DNA from: Prorocentrum cordatum
Lineage: Eukaryota > Sar > Dinophyceae > Prorocentrales > Prorocentraceae
Length of the DNA: 34,651 bases
Reading direction: 5' to 3'
Assembly: GCA_963575745.1 (NCBI GenBank)
Contig: CAUYUJ010004312.1
Coordinates: 1 to 34,651, forward strand
Positions within the stretch are counted from its first letter, which is position 1. Each line of letters begins with the position of its first letter. The notes under the pieces were generated by a model that made no database searches, had not been told where the DNA came from, and worked only from the letters and a program-made list of their open reading frames with translations. This document shows, one piece after another, positions 1 to 9,633 of the stretch. A program made the position numbers and the translations under genes.

Positions 1-97
1 GCGTGCGTGCGTGCGTGCGTGCGTGCGTGTGTGTGTGTGTGTGTGTGTGCGTGTGTGTGTGCGTGGGTGTGTGCGTGTGTGTGTGTGTGTGTGCGTT
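1..97. repeat. GT/GTGC microsatellite
   Basis: The window opens with GTGC units that pass into almost pure GT dinucleotides, with a few C interruptions. No gene is visible here. Its left limit is cut by the window edge. Confidence 0.95.
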
Positions 98-260
98 CAC
101 TTGCTTGTTATGAGTAGTCTGACTTACGTAGCACCCCGCAGATGCGGATATGAGTGAGGAGGCGGTAGGGACATCGGCAGTTTGCGACACTGTAGCGAAG
201 CCCTGCCACAGGCGCGAAACCTTCACAACGTATACAACGAACCCGCCGCTGGCGCCGTTT
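98..260. other. short non-repetitive spacer
   Basis: Mixed sequence between the GT tract and the GC-rich minisatellite. ORFs that cross it continue into repeats and show no family resemblance, so I call no gene. Confidence 0.5.
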
Positions 261-596
261 TTTGTTAAACCAATGTGGGTAGGTCGCGGGTGGGTCGCAG
301 ATGAGTCGCGGGGTGGTCGCATGGTGGGTCGTGGGGTGGGTCGCGGGGTGGGTCGCGGGGCGGTGGGTCGCGGGGTGGGTGGCGGGTGGGTCGCGGGTGG
401 GTCGCTGGAAGGGCCGCGGGTAAGTCGCAAATGGGTCGTTGGTGGCTCGCGGGCGGGTCGCAGGGTGGGACGCGGGGTGCGTCGCGGGTGGGTCGCGGGT
501 TGGGTCGCAGGCGGGTCGCAGGGCGGGTGGCGGGGCGGGGCGCGGGGTAGGCCGCGGGGTGGGTCGCGGGGTGGGTCGCGGGTGGGACGGCGACAA
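261..596. repeat. GC-rich minisatellite, unit close to GGGTGGGTCGC
   Basis: Degenerate units of 10-16 bp built from GGGTGGGTCGCGG variants. Both strands stay open through it (Val-Gly-Arg repeats on plus, Pro-Arg-Pro-Thr repeats on minus), which comes from the repeat and is not evidence of a gene. The same unit in reverse-complement orientation makes the array at 16310-16520. The many GGG runs could form G-quadruplexes. Confidence 0.9.
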
Positions 597-628
597 CAAC
601 AAACAGCAACAACAACAACAACACTCAT
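597..628. repeat. short CAA trinucleotide tract
   Basis: AAC/CAA units directly after the GC-rich minisatellite; a longer tract of the same kind lies at 1770-2010. Confidence 0.85.
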
Positions 629-1023
629 TTTACCCGAACGCTCAGTGTTCTCACCAGTGCCAGGGTTTTCATGCGACGCGAGACAATACCCCCACTTCGT
701 GGGGGGGCAGTTCAAGCTCTACCAAATATCCAAACGACTCTTCGCGACCACCCAAACCCAGCTTCCCGCCCTATGACGTTGGGACACTTCACTTCGTGGC
801 GTGCGGACGACCGTGGCTACTACACTGGCGTGGGGTACACACCCACAGAACTTGGTCACTTATTCGGGGCGCGCGTGTGCCCAGCATCCTGCAATTGTGA
901 CATACAATACATGACACAGACAGACAGAGAGAGAGACAGAGAGCAGACAGAGAGAGAGACAGAGAGAGCGGAGTTGGTCACATTTTTGGGGCAAGTTCCT
1001 GAGATCGTCGTGTTTTTTGTTGG
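629..1023. other. non-coding stretch with a GACA/GAGA microsatellite
   Basis: GACA/GAGA units occupy about 905-970. The rest is mixed sequence with no protein family that I recognise in any frame. Confidence 0.6.
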
Positions 1024-1600
1024 TCTTGCGCGCGCGAATGTCCACTTTACTTTTTTTTTTTGCAAGGGAGTATTGAAATTTGATTATGTTAGAACAAGAA
1101 AAAGTAGCTCGCGCGAGCTCATGTAACATAAATGTTGAAAAACCATTGGTTTTGTGGGAGTCGGACAGCGCGCGCGGGATGAAATTTGGACATTTTTTTT
1201 GAAAAACCAGTGGGTTTTTGATGTTTTTATGTTGAAATCGTTACGAAACCTAAGGTTCTGGAAGGATTTCGTCTTGCGCGCGCGAATGTCCACTTTACCT
1301 TATTTTTTGCAAGGGATTATTGAAATTTGATTATGTTAGAACAAGAAAAAGTAGCTCGCGCGAGCTCATGTAACATAAATGTTGAAAAACCATTGGTTTT
1401 GTGGGATTCGGACAGCGCGCGCGGAAGGACATTTTGACAATTTTTTCTTAAAAAACCATTGGGTTTTTGATGTTTTTATGTTAAAATCGTTACGAAACCT
1501 AAGGTTTTGGAAGGATTTCGTCTTGCGCGCACGAATGTCCACTTTACCTTATTTTTTGCAAGGGATTCTTGCAATTTGATCAAGTAAGAACAAGAATTTT
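1024..1600. repeat. 248-bp tandem repeat, two full copies and part of a third
   Basis: The phrase TCTTGCGCGC(G/A)CGAATGTCC starts at 1024, 1272 and 1521, giving periods of 248 and 249 bp. Each full unit contains the perfect palindrome AGCTCGCGCGAGCT and the phrase AAAAACCATTGG. The copies are very similar; the third stops near 1600. No coding potential is evident. Another TTTTTTGCAAGGGA phrase sits near 1612. Confidence 0.92.
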
Positions 1601-1769
1601 CATTTTCTATTGTTTTTTGCAAGGGAAAACGAGCGTCAACAAAAAACCGGATCCGGAGCTCATCCACTTTTCTGAAGCTTTCGCGAAAAAATGATGAAAA
1701 TGTAGCTGCGGCCTAGGCGCGGCGCAGAGGTCGCGCACCAGGGGTCCCAACAATAATAATTCTTTAGAA

Positions 1770-2010
1770 GGAATAATATTCAACAACAACAACAACACCA
1801 GCACCAACAACAACAAAACACCACCAACAACAACAACAACAACAGCACCAACAACAACAACAACAGCAGCAGCAACAATAACAACAAAAACAAAACCACC
1901 AACACCAACAACAACAAAAACAACAACAACATTAACAACAACAGCAACAACAACAAAAACACGAACAACAACAGCATCAACATCAACATCAACAACAACA
2001 ACGCAACACG
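1770..2010. repeat. CAA/AAC trinucleotide tract
   Basis: About 240 bp of CAA units with scattered interruptions (CAC, CAG, AAA). It gives a spurious poly-Leu ORF on the minus strand. It ends just left of the unique flank of the DIRS-like element. Confidence 0.93.
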
Positions 2011-2060
2011 CAGGATTTCCCCACGGATCCCAACTTCAACCGCGCACCCAAGGACGATGA

Positions 2061-2264
2061 ATGACCATTCGGCCCCATCACTCTGACAATCCGTGGTCCA
2101 CAGTCGCAGGGCGCAACGACCCACTCATGGCGAAAGCGTGCGACACAACCGTGCTGATCGCTAACAACATGCCAGCAGAACTCTTCAGAATCACATTCTA
2201 ACTATGTTCAGCTGTCCATGGCAAAACAGCAGGAGTCAGGATATCATCGAAGAGTGTAGATATT
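2061..2264 (+). other. left flank of the retrotransposon, possibly coding
   Basis: Non-repetitive sequence of about 50% GC between the CAA tract and the element. A short frame from the ATG at 2061 reads about 46 residues to a TAA near 2200 and remains readable beyond it almost to the element boundary. I recognise no family. Its composition resembles the right flank (8912-9633), so both may be halves of one sequence into which the element inserted; that is inference. Confidence 0.3.
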
Positions 2265-2346
2265 GGTTAACTGCTACATTCGGTGGGGAACGTTTTTGCT
2301 ACCACGTGCCACTCGTCTCGGCGAAGCTGGGACGCAATTGACAGCC
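2265..2346 (-). repeat. B2 split direct repeat (3' end of element)
   Basis: 82-bp copy identical at 80 positions to 2490-2571, starting GGTTAACTGCTACATTCGG on the plus strand. It marks the left boundary; flank outside it is AT-rich unique sequence. Confidence 0.9.
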
Positions 2347-2382
2347 TGGCGACAGAGCAGAGAGGGAGACAAGGGAGGGCGG

Positions 2383-2489
2383 GAACCGAAGGAAGGCTAT
2401 GGAGCCCAGGGGTCCCCCATTTAAATTGGTTCGTTTCTAACCTCTCATCAAGTCATTTCGCTCACAACCTTCCCGCGCACGCACTGACA
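2383..2489 (-). repeat. A2 split direct repeat
   Basis: 107-bp copy of the terminal A1 repeat at 8803-8911, in the same orientation, about 94% identical with one 2-nt gap. It contains GGGGTCCCCCAT and ends GCACGCACTGACA on the plus strand. It abuts B1 with no gap and is separated from B2 by 36 bp. Confidence 0.9.
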
Positions 2490-2571
2490 GGTTAACTGCT
2501 ACATTCGGTGGGGAACGTTTTTGCTACCACGCGCCACTCGTCTTGGCGAAGCTGGGACGCAATTGACAGCC
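2490..2571 (-). repeat. B1 split direct repeat
   Basis: 82-bp partner of B2, differing at two positions (CGTGCC/CGCGCC and TCTCGG/TCTTGG). It forms the contiguous B1A2 block expected to be complementary to a circularised element junction. Confidence 0.9.
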
Positions 2572-2669
2572 CAAAATCCCAAAGGGTTCTCTGGGAGGGC
2601 GAGGCGGGTTAAAGGAAGGATGCCGCCTCTTGATCCCTCTGGCGGCAGAGTAAACAGTTCGCAATACAG

Positions 2670-3345
2670 TCAGCCAGCTTCGGAGGATACGAAGCTGCCG
2701 GAGATGTCCACGTGGCCCCAGAGGGGGTCTTGCCTTCCAGGATAACGTGGGGCTTCCCTGAAGCCGAGCAAACACCACCAACACTGCGGCACCGCCGTTG
2801 GACTTTCAAAGTGTCCTGGGGGGCCCACGCCGAAAAACAAAAATCGCGTGCGCTTTCTCCAGCGGACCCCGAACTGGCACTGATCACACACTCGATAATG
2901 CATGCGACATCGCTCGATGAGAGACTTCAGTTCAGGCGCGTGCCAGGTTCTACTCTTTATCGGATGCTCAAAAACAAAGGGCACCTGCGAGCGGGCAAGC
3001 GCCTTCATTAATTTCAACGCGGCTCGAAAGGTGGCGTTGCCCTGTAAGATTCTCCTAGTTGTGTACTCGGAGGCGTCGGGGAGGCCCCAGGGAAAATCCT
3101 TCGAGCGACCCGGCTGACGCCCCCGATCGGCCGCTGTTCCCCAAGACGCACAAGGAGGCCCAAGAGACGCGGCTATCACCTCATGCCTAGATATAGCGGC
3201 CCTAACACGCGCAAGCACGACTGGTCTAGTAAGGTCCTCATTGGGCCCATTGAGGCTGTCAAAACCATGGTAGTTGAAGCCTCGCTTAAAAGCAGCCTTA
3301 CCTATCGAGTTCGAACCCGAGAACAGATCAAGAATGTACTTACGC
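2670..3345 (-). CDS. C5-cytosine-methyltransferase-like domain of the DIRS-like element
   Basis: The C-terminal domain encoded by the element, about 225 residues, ending at a stop at 2670 just before B1. It begins with a SAM-binding motif I, LDLFSGSNSIGKAAF, followed by an acidic loop-2 position in FDSLNG. Motif IV is GPPCASWG, with the PPC cysteine that attacks cytosine in C5-methyltransferases. EHP in FVFEHPIKSRTW occupies the place of the motif VI glutamate, and a basic QCQFG-RWRKRTRF segment follows. It is not the DPPY-type adenine methyltransferase of classical DIRS1 elements. Retrotransposon-borne cytosine methyltransferases are known in Symbiodinium; that this domain acts on DNA CpG is inference. 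The domain frame is open over its whole length, although the recombinase upstream is in another frame. A distant alternative is an unrelated Rossmann methyltransferase. Confidence 0.75.
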
Positions 3346-3361
3346 TGGCGGCCGCGCCGCC

Positions 3362-4285
3362 TCACGGGGCAATTGTCTCTGCACCTTTTCCGAGCAGTAT
3401 GTCCTCTAGATGTAGCTCGCGCTGTGTCAAGATACCTGGCGGCTGGGGCGGCAGGAGAGGCCAGCTCTGACCCAACCTCGCCGTCTACTCGTAACATTGC
3501 ATCGACTTGGCATGCTTCCACTGTCCTCTTGTTTGCATCTCCTCGATCGTTCTGCACCGTCGAGCGGTGTCCATACTGGGCCCTGAGTGTCTGGTTTGAT
3601 AAGGGACAATGTGCTCTCGGATCTGCAAGTCGATCAACGCTTTCTTCAACACTGCCAGAAACTGAGGGCAACTGAACGCCCACACCTCTTCTTCGGGATC
3701 CCCTCGGGAGAGCTCTCGGAAGATAGGCGTGGCACACTGAAAACATCCGCTGTCCAACATCACCCGGACGTCCGACAGTCCTGTCTTGCTTCTCTGGGGC
3801 TTGTCGTCTAGAAACAGCAGCAGCGACCACCAACGGCACACTCCCATCGCAGGCGCGATGATGTTGCCTCTCGCCAGCGTCAGTTAGAACACCGCCATCT
3901 GCAGCGCGTTTCGCACCACCATGCGCCTGGCGAGCCCGCACCTGAGGGCCAACGGCCATGCGCGGCGGCTCCGCCCGGGCGCCAGCCTGCGCCATCCTTG
4001 GAGGCACCTCCAGGCCCGAGGTGTCTTGGCCTTGCCCTGCTTCGAGAACTCCGGGAACCTGTGCACGAGGCCTGCCATCACTTGATCGCCCTTGGCGCTC
4101 TCGGGGCCTTCGAAGGACAGATGGTTCATGTAGTCGACCATCGCCTCGTCCATTTCTGAGGCCGTGGTCAAGGCCCGCGGCGGGCCCTGGTCGCAATAGT
4201 CCAGGGAGGCCTCCAGCTCTCGAGTGTAGCGGTTCCTCGCAGGTCCGAACACCGACCGCCTCTCCAAGAACGTCTGGCCCTCCAC
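3362..4285 (-). pseudogene. tyrosine recombinase of the DIRS-like element, interrupted
   Basis: Family role: integration of the circular or linear DNA copy without an integrase. The N-terminal half (4285-3884) has the SAM-like core-binding region, recognisable from FLERRSVFGPARNRYTRELE and SRRAWPLALRCGLARRMVV. A TAA at 3884-3886 interrupts it. The same frame resumes and gives the catalytic C-terminus, with RHSGPSMD (active-site Arg and His region), RGQWKHAKSM and the presumed nucleophile in CYE. A TAG at 3485-3487 follows at once, where relatives continue with Lys. The frame then stays readable to a TGA at 3362-3364. The methyltransferase is in a different frame, so a further indel lies between the two domains. 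The usual HxxR motif reads YQTR here. Confidence 0.8.
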
Positions 4286-4289
4286 CGCC

Positions 4290-5000
4290 GTGCTGTCCTG
4301 TGACGCCTCCGCGCCGCAAGCCCGTCGCCTCCGAGCTGCCTTTTTTCAGCGGCTCCCTCTCGCGCCTCTCGCCGGCTGGCACGACCTGCTGATCGTCGGA
4401 GGCGCTGCTGCCGTCGTCGTTGCCGGCCACGATCGGGCGCGACCAGTCCTGGGGGAGGGCTTGGAGGTCGCGCTCGGGCCCGGGCAGTTTGGGCGCTGGC
4501 GACAGCTCGACCAAGCTCAACCTGGTCTGCCAGTCCTGCGCTCTCTGGGCCGCGGTGAGTCTCGGCAGGAGCTGCGGCTCTCGGGGGGTCCTGCTGCCCG
4601 ACTCTCGCGCCACCAGCTGTCGGGAGGTCGGCGCGGCAGGCACGGCCGACGAGGCCCCCTCCAGCAGACGCGGCCGCCGCGCTGGAGTCCCAGGCGGAGG
4701 CGGCTGGGTCTCCCGCCGCCGTCCTCGGCGCAGCATGCGAGAACGAAGGCCCGTCAAAGGAGCACGCCTGCAAACAGGTTTGAGCCGAAACGGGATACGA
4801 GGACGTCAGACCGCACCTCGAATACACAGGTTCAGAGCAAACACGGGCATCAAGAGACCAGTCAGACTTCTCGGGCACTTCGGGCAGAGCAAACAGAGCT
4901 CTCTGAGGGTCACACTGCAACGGGCACTGCACAGAATTCTCGGGCGGGTAAAAATGGAAGGGGGCGCGAACCTCAGGGGGGCCTCTAGACCTGGACTCCT
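4290..5000 (-). other. linker region between RNase H and recombinase
   Basis: Element sequence with no recognised domain. Two minus-strand frames are open for long distances (a Pro/Arg-rich one from 4757 and a Ser/Ala-rich one from 4932); neither shows a family motif. In this element type the recombinase is preceded by a low-complexity linker, which would explain it. The stop closing the RNase H frame is at 5001-5003. Confidence 0.5.
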
Positions 5001-5760
5001 CTAAAAAAATGCATCGGGAAGAAGTGCACCAAGAGACTCCTTAGCCCCTTTCTTATCAAAAACACGAGACCCATAATCGGCGGGATTCAACTCAGACGGA
5101 ACCCACCTCACAAACACCTTCAGATTCCTTGCGAGGCAGCAGGCTTGAAATCTGCGGACCTGGACGAGGAGAGCAAACTCTTTAGCACGACTCCTGTTAA
5201 AAGACAGTACAACTGACATGTTATCAGACAGAATCAGCTGACGGCAGGCAGCACCGAACACAGACTGGGCGATGCGACGGACGCCCATCACCAGTGCTCG
5301 GGCCTCCTTGATAAGGATGCCCTCCTCGAATCGCCAGCGCTGCACCTGCTTGGTGCGCCAGCGGCTACTCGCCAGGCCCGCGGCGGGCACCTCGGGGAAG
5401 GACGGGTCTGCCTCCCACGCAGCGGCCTGCTCGTCGTCGTCGATCGCGCCCTCGGCCAGCCGCCACTCGCCATCGGCGTCGCGCCAGAAGCCAGCCGCCT
5501 CCAGCGCCGCCCCTCGCGCACCGCGGCGGGCAGCAGGAGCGGCCCCGGCAGCGCCGTCGGCCTCGACCGCCGCGGACTCCCGGAAGCGGGCGCGTTCCTG
5601 CACGCGGCCCGCCTCGGCCACCAGCGATCGGGGCCACCGGGTGGTCGAGACAGCTCATGCCTCCAAGCTGCTGTCGGTCGCCACCGCCAGATCGTTCCAC
5701 TGCAGCGTCCAGCCACTCTCTAAGAAGATGAGGAGGACTCGGAACGTCGAGCTCCTGGCG
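5001..5760 (-). pseudogene. RNase H domain of the DIRS-like element
   Basis: Degrades the RNA strand during reverse transcription. In the frame shared with the upstream RT, the first acidic motif reads LAVATDSSLEA; it is followed directly by a TGA at 5655-5657 where relatives carry an aromatic residue or glycine. Beyond the stop the frame is open to 5001 and shows KEARALVMGVRRI (Glu motif), LILSDNMSVVLSF (central Asp) and the C-terminal WVPSELNPADYGSR that is typical of DIRS/Ngaro RNase H. A one-base change of frame near 5745 joins it to the RT palm region. Confidence 0.85.
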
Positions 5761-7997
5761 GGCCTCGAGCCACAGCATACTAGGTTCGGCGTATGACTTC
5801 CGCATGAAAGCATAGACCGTATGGAATACGCTCAACGCACCCCTGCTCGGCAATCCCGCAAACGCGCAGTGGCCCACCAGGACCTCGACCGCCCAGCCTG
5901 CGAGGCGGCGGCGTCGCAGGAGGCCGTTCAGGGCCTGTCGAATGAGCCAGAACCGCTTCTGCGCCACTCTCGTCCTCCAGAGGGCCCCCGAAACCTCGGT
6001 GCCCAACGCCTCGACCTCGGTGCCCACGGAGCTGCCGTGGAGGAGGAGGCCGCGCTGGTCGAAGCCCTCAACCAGCTGCGCGATCGCATCGGTGACGATG
6101 GGCTCGTCGGTGGAGGCCACCCCCAGGTTGTCGACGTACACGTAGTGCGAGACGCGGCCCTTGGGGACGCTGGGACCGAGGACGGGGGGCCTGCCACGGT
6201 CAGCAAGGGGGCTCTCGCGCAGCTGCGGGCAGATGGAAATCGCCTGGTACTCGCTGATCCGCTGGGCAGCCCACAAGCTCCACGTGAAACCCACATTGGG
6301 AAGACGGCCCAGCACGGACTCACCAGATCGTGCCTCTCCAGTGTCCTGCCTTCCCAGATCTGGCCCTCCGCGCCAAGCAAGTACGCTGGCACGACGGGCA
6401 GGCAGAAGTACTCGGAGAGCCATCCAGGAAGTCGCAACCTGCGGAAGCAGTCCTTCACGTCGGCCAGGCCCACGTGCAAAGAGTAGCTGCCGAGGAGCCG
6501 CTCCGCCTCCTCGCTCCAGGGGCCCAGGCCATCTGGCAGGGCGATCTCGACTCGGCCGAGGCCCTCCGCGCTCAAGAGGCTGACGCCAGGTGGCGGCTCG
6601 AATAGAAGGTTCGCGGGCCTGGCGTCAAGGATGAGCCTGAGCCGCCGACCTCCGTCCTTCTCGACAAAGAAGAGGCCGACCTGGCAACGCGGGCGCATGG
6701 TCCAGCCGACCAAGCCGCGTCGGCGCAGGTCGCTGCTGAACTGCCTGTAGGTCTTCACGCTGCGCTTCAGCGCGGGGTCGAAGTAAGGTGTCACGGTAGA
6801 AGAGGGACTGTCAGAGCGCAGCATGCGCTCGGGATGCCCCTTCAGGAATCGCTGGACCTCTGGAGGGGCCACGTCCTCAAACGGCGGGCAGCCCTCCACT
6901 GTCTCGGGTAACGAAACAAGGCCCTTTCTGAAAGGCGCGACACGGGTGAGGCACCCCGCCCCATCGTACGGTGTACGCCCGCGCAGCAGCCGGCGGACGG
7001 CCGCGCGTTCACTGACAGCATCAGGACCTGGGTACCGCCGCGAGGCTAACTCGCAGATCCGCTCCAAAACTTCAAGCTGCGTCGGGTCGGGATCGAAGTA
7101 GGCCGGTCCGCCCCGACAACCAGCAAGCCAGTTAAGAGCATCCACCGGCTCGTTACCCATCTTGAACACCAGCCTCTCGCGCCGCCGCAGGGCCATGCTC
7201 CGAACGGAGTCGGCCACAGGCAGCTCAGGCAGGCGCCAGCGCGGCAGCGGAAACAGCTCCCTGGCACTGCGCGAGGCGGCAAGCCGACCCCGCGTCACCC
7301 CTGAGTCACAGCCAGGGACGGGGTTCCCCCCGGTCGCAGGGGCCATCATTGCCCCTTGGGGAGGCCAGCCCCGCGGCGCGCCTCCCTTCGTGTTCTTCGA
7401 TGGCGGGCGCCCCAGCCGACCCTTGCCGCCGTCGTAGGTGGTGCCGTCGCCCTCGGTGCGCCGCGGGCCCTTGTCATACGAGAGCACCGCCTGGGCCTCC
7501 CGCTGCTCCTTGATCCTCCTGGTGGCGAACAGCAGCAAGGCCTGATCCGCGTTGCCATCGAAGGACGCAGCGCCAGTGTACAGGCAGGCACGGCCCCACA
7601 CAGGCTTGGCTGGGTCGGAGTACACCTCCACCAGCCCCGCGATCCTCCTGGCCGCCGTCTCCAGGCACATCGGGTCGCCTAGATCCACCTGGTCGTAGAC
7701 CGCGGCCCAGAAGAGGATGTCGCAGAGAACGTGCATTTCATGCGTCACTCTGTCATTGTCGCCGACGCCCCTGGACCTCAGGAAGCCCCTCCGCCAGGAC
7801 CTGGGGTCGCCGCTCGTGCGCTCCATGTTCTTGCATACCGCCAAGGCCGATACAGGCCCCTCGCTGGGCTGGTCGGGGAAGGCCTCTTGCGAACCCTCTC
7901 GGCAGGCGGCCCTGATGGGCTTGTGCTTCTCCCCCTGCGCGTCGTATAATCGACCTCCAACGCTGGCCGCCTCGCCTCGCCGAAGAAGTCCGCCCAC
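5700..7997 (-). pseudogene. Gag C-terminal region and reverse transcriptase of the DIRS-like element
   Basis: The first 190 residues or so are the region that precedes the RT in dinoflagellate elements (VTHEMHVLCDILFWAAVYDQ, GDPMCLETAARRIAGLVEVY). The RT follows: CQVGLFFVEKDGGRRLRLIL-DAR near residue 430, motif A GLADVKDCFRRLRLP with its Asp near residue 513, then SPCWAVFPM. One extra base at about 6293 shifts the frame inside the conserved PMGF-WSL motif; in the next frame GFTWSLWAAQ continues and motif C reads YVYVDNLGVAS (YVDN in place of YVDD). The thumb region extends to about 5760. Primary lesions are thus two single-base insertions (6293 and about 5745), which together restore the frame. 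Confidence 0.9.
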
Positions 7998-8799
7998 TCC
8001 ACCGGCCTGTCGCCCGGGCCCGCTACCTCAGCAGGCGGCCCGGGCGCGAGGTCCGGCAGACGCTCCTCCACCAGCGCGCGGCCGCGCATGATCGCCGCCT
8101 TGAGCTCCTCCTCCGAGAGGGCCGCCCGACAGCGGTAGATCGGCCGCGGCCAGCCCTCGGGCGCGCCTCCACCTGCTGGCATCCGGGCCGCGCCCTCGGG
8201 CCCCGCCTGCGGGCTCACGCCGGTGTAGTCCTCCTCGTACTCGGCGCCGTCAGGCGTCAATGCGGCCCGGGCGCCCGGCGGCAAGCTCGGGTGGAAGAGC
8301 ACACGCTCATGCTTCACCTGATCGTCACTGCATCTTACGCTGAGCCGCTGGCCCAGCAGAAGCTGCCTCCACCACTCAAGCCCCTCGTCTCGCGGGGGCA
8401 GCGCCATCACGCCCTCCGATCGCGGCCTCCGCAGCCTTGGGCACTCGGCCACAGCAGCCTCGCAAGGCGCGGTACGCCTCAAGCTGCGCGCCCCCAGCAC
8501 GCCAGGGACCGCCGCCGCGAGGGCGCCGAGCGAGTCCGCCTCAGGCTCCGCCTGAGCCTGCGCCAGCTCGGGGGCCGGGCACACGGCGGGAGTCGCCTCG
8601 CAAGGCGGCGCCTCGGGACAAGGAGGACGAGCGTCTCCGCCGTCCCCAGGTGGCAGCCACGCGGGCGGGCACACGACCTCCAGCACGCAGGGCGGCAGCC
8701 CAGCCGATGGGCGCGGTCCCGCGGGCGAGAGAAGCGAGGAGATGTGGGGGGTAGCCCCAGCGCGAGGACAGCCCAGTGGCCCGCTGGGACCTGGGCCAT
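7950..8799 (-). pseudogene. Gag-like N-terminal region of the DIRS-like element
   Basis: A Pro/Ala/Glu-rich protein of about 280 residues at the 5' end of the element, with the acidic segment DGAEYEEDYTG and a charged C-terminus ALSEEELKAAIMRGRALVEERLP. The likely start is the ATG at 8799 (MAQVPAGHWAVLALG), just inside A1. A G-run at about 8755-8758 appears to be one base short, which shifts the frame to the long open part from 8686. Near 7952 (VDY/DAQGEKHKP) another frame change leads into the region upstream of the RT. No zinc knuckle was found. The assignment rests on position and composition more than on motifs. Confidence 0.6.
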
Positions 8800-8802
8800 C
8801 TC

Positions 8803-8911
8803 GAACCGAAGAAAGGCTATGGAGTCCAGGGGTCCCCCATTAAAATTGGTTCGTTTCTGACCTGTCTCATCAAGTCATTTCGCTCACAACCTTCCCGTGC
8901 ACGCACTGACA
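8803..8911 (-). repeat. A1 split direct repeat (5' terminus of element)
   Basis: 109-bp direct copy of 2383-2489 at the 5' end of the element. The element presumably starts at TGTCAGTGCGTG on the minus strand, because this sequence also follows B1 directly at 2490/2489. Promoter elements, if present, should lie here; none is recognisable. Confidence 0.9.
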
Positions 8912-9633
8912 AACTTCTTCACGGCGTTCTTCGCACCGATACATGTGTAGAGATACCAAAGAGATTGCGGCGAGAATCACCGACTGGATTGATTAGAAGT
9001 GTGACGGACTGGGAAGCTGGACTACCAAAGTAGTGGGAGGAGGCATCATCAGTCAGTTGGGAAAACATCGAGCTAGCGACGGATTCATTGACCGAAGTGA
9101 GGGACATACAATTGGATACCACTTGGACCGAAGAACTAATAAACGACCCTCAGGCAGGAGGAATTGCAGCTCAGAGGATCGAAGTCGCAGATCTCGAAGA
9201 CGACTACAAAGCCCAGTTTGAGGATCTGGTGTTGCTCCTAGACGACGCAGAGGCGAGAGGAAGAGTAGACTCAGACAAGCCGTGGATGTAGAAATACTGC
9301 AAGAGATTACCCAACCGACGATCCTGGTCAAAATGGGCGATCCCAGTCCAGCTCCCTGGGAAAGCATTGGACTCCAAGTCCACTTGGAAGACCCAGAAAG
9401 ACTCGGCCGCCAGATTGAGGGGATGAGGATCAGAGCAGCTGAAAAAAAGGAAGAACGAGGACCTGGAGAAGTATTCACCAAAATACAAATACAAGCTGGG
9501 GAGGAGGTTACTACGACACATGGGATGGAACCGCGGAGACAAGATAGGCATGGAGGAAGGCTGGACGGAAACGAACTGGATGCGCGCACGGCTCACAACT
9601 ATTTCCGAGGATGACCAGACAAAGCAGGACTAG
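8912..9633 (+). pseudogene. coding-like sequence with in-frame stops, unknown family
   Basis: Clearly less GC-rich than its neighbours. One plus-strand frame gives protein-like sequence from the element boundary to a TAG at 9631-9633: KLLHGVLRTDTCVEIPKRL, then a Glu/Asp-rich part (LEDDYKAQFEDLVLLLDDAE) and a basic C-terminus (LGRRLLRHMGWNRGDKIGME). TAG at 9031 and 9289 and a TGA near 9427 interrupt it. A second frame (9282-9614) is open for 110 residues across the middle. It may be an older retroelement or a gene fragment cut by the DIRS-like insertion. I do not recognise the family. Confidence 0.35.

Larger units (their letters stand above)
2265..8911 (-). mobile_element. DIRS-like retrotransposon with split direct repeats and a methyltransferase domain
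   Basis: A complete tyrosine-recombinase retroelement of about 6.65 kb, transcribed right to left. Reading in that direction the order is A1 repeat (8911-8803), Gag-like region, reverse transcriptase, RNase H, tyrosine recombinase, C5-methyltransferase-like domain, B1 repeat (2571-2490), A2 (2489-2383), B2 (2346-2265). The A1-genes-B1A2-B2 arrangement is the split-direct-repeat structure of PAT/Ngaro-type DIRS elements. B1 abuts A2 exactly, as required if this internal block templates the circle junction. There is no evident target-site duplication, as expected for recombinase-mediated insertion. The A copies differ at about five positions plus a 2-nt gap over 109 bp; the B copies differ at 2 of 82. 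At least four frame changes and three stops interrupt the coding region, so this copy is dead unless some lesions are sequencing errors. Confidence 0.9.

Noticed and set aside
8912-9633. TAG read as an amino acid in the coding-like flank
   Set aside because: The transporter and the retroelement use the standard code; in-frame stops are better explained by decay or missed introns.
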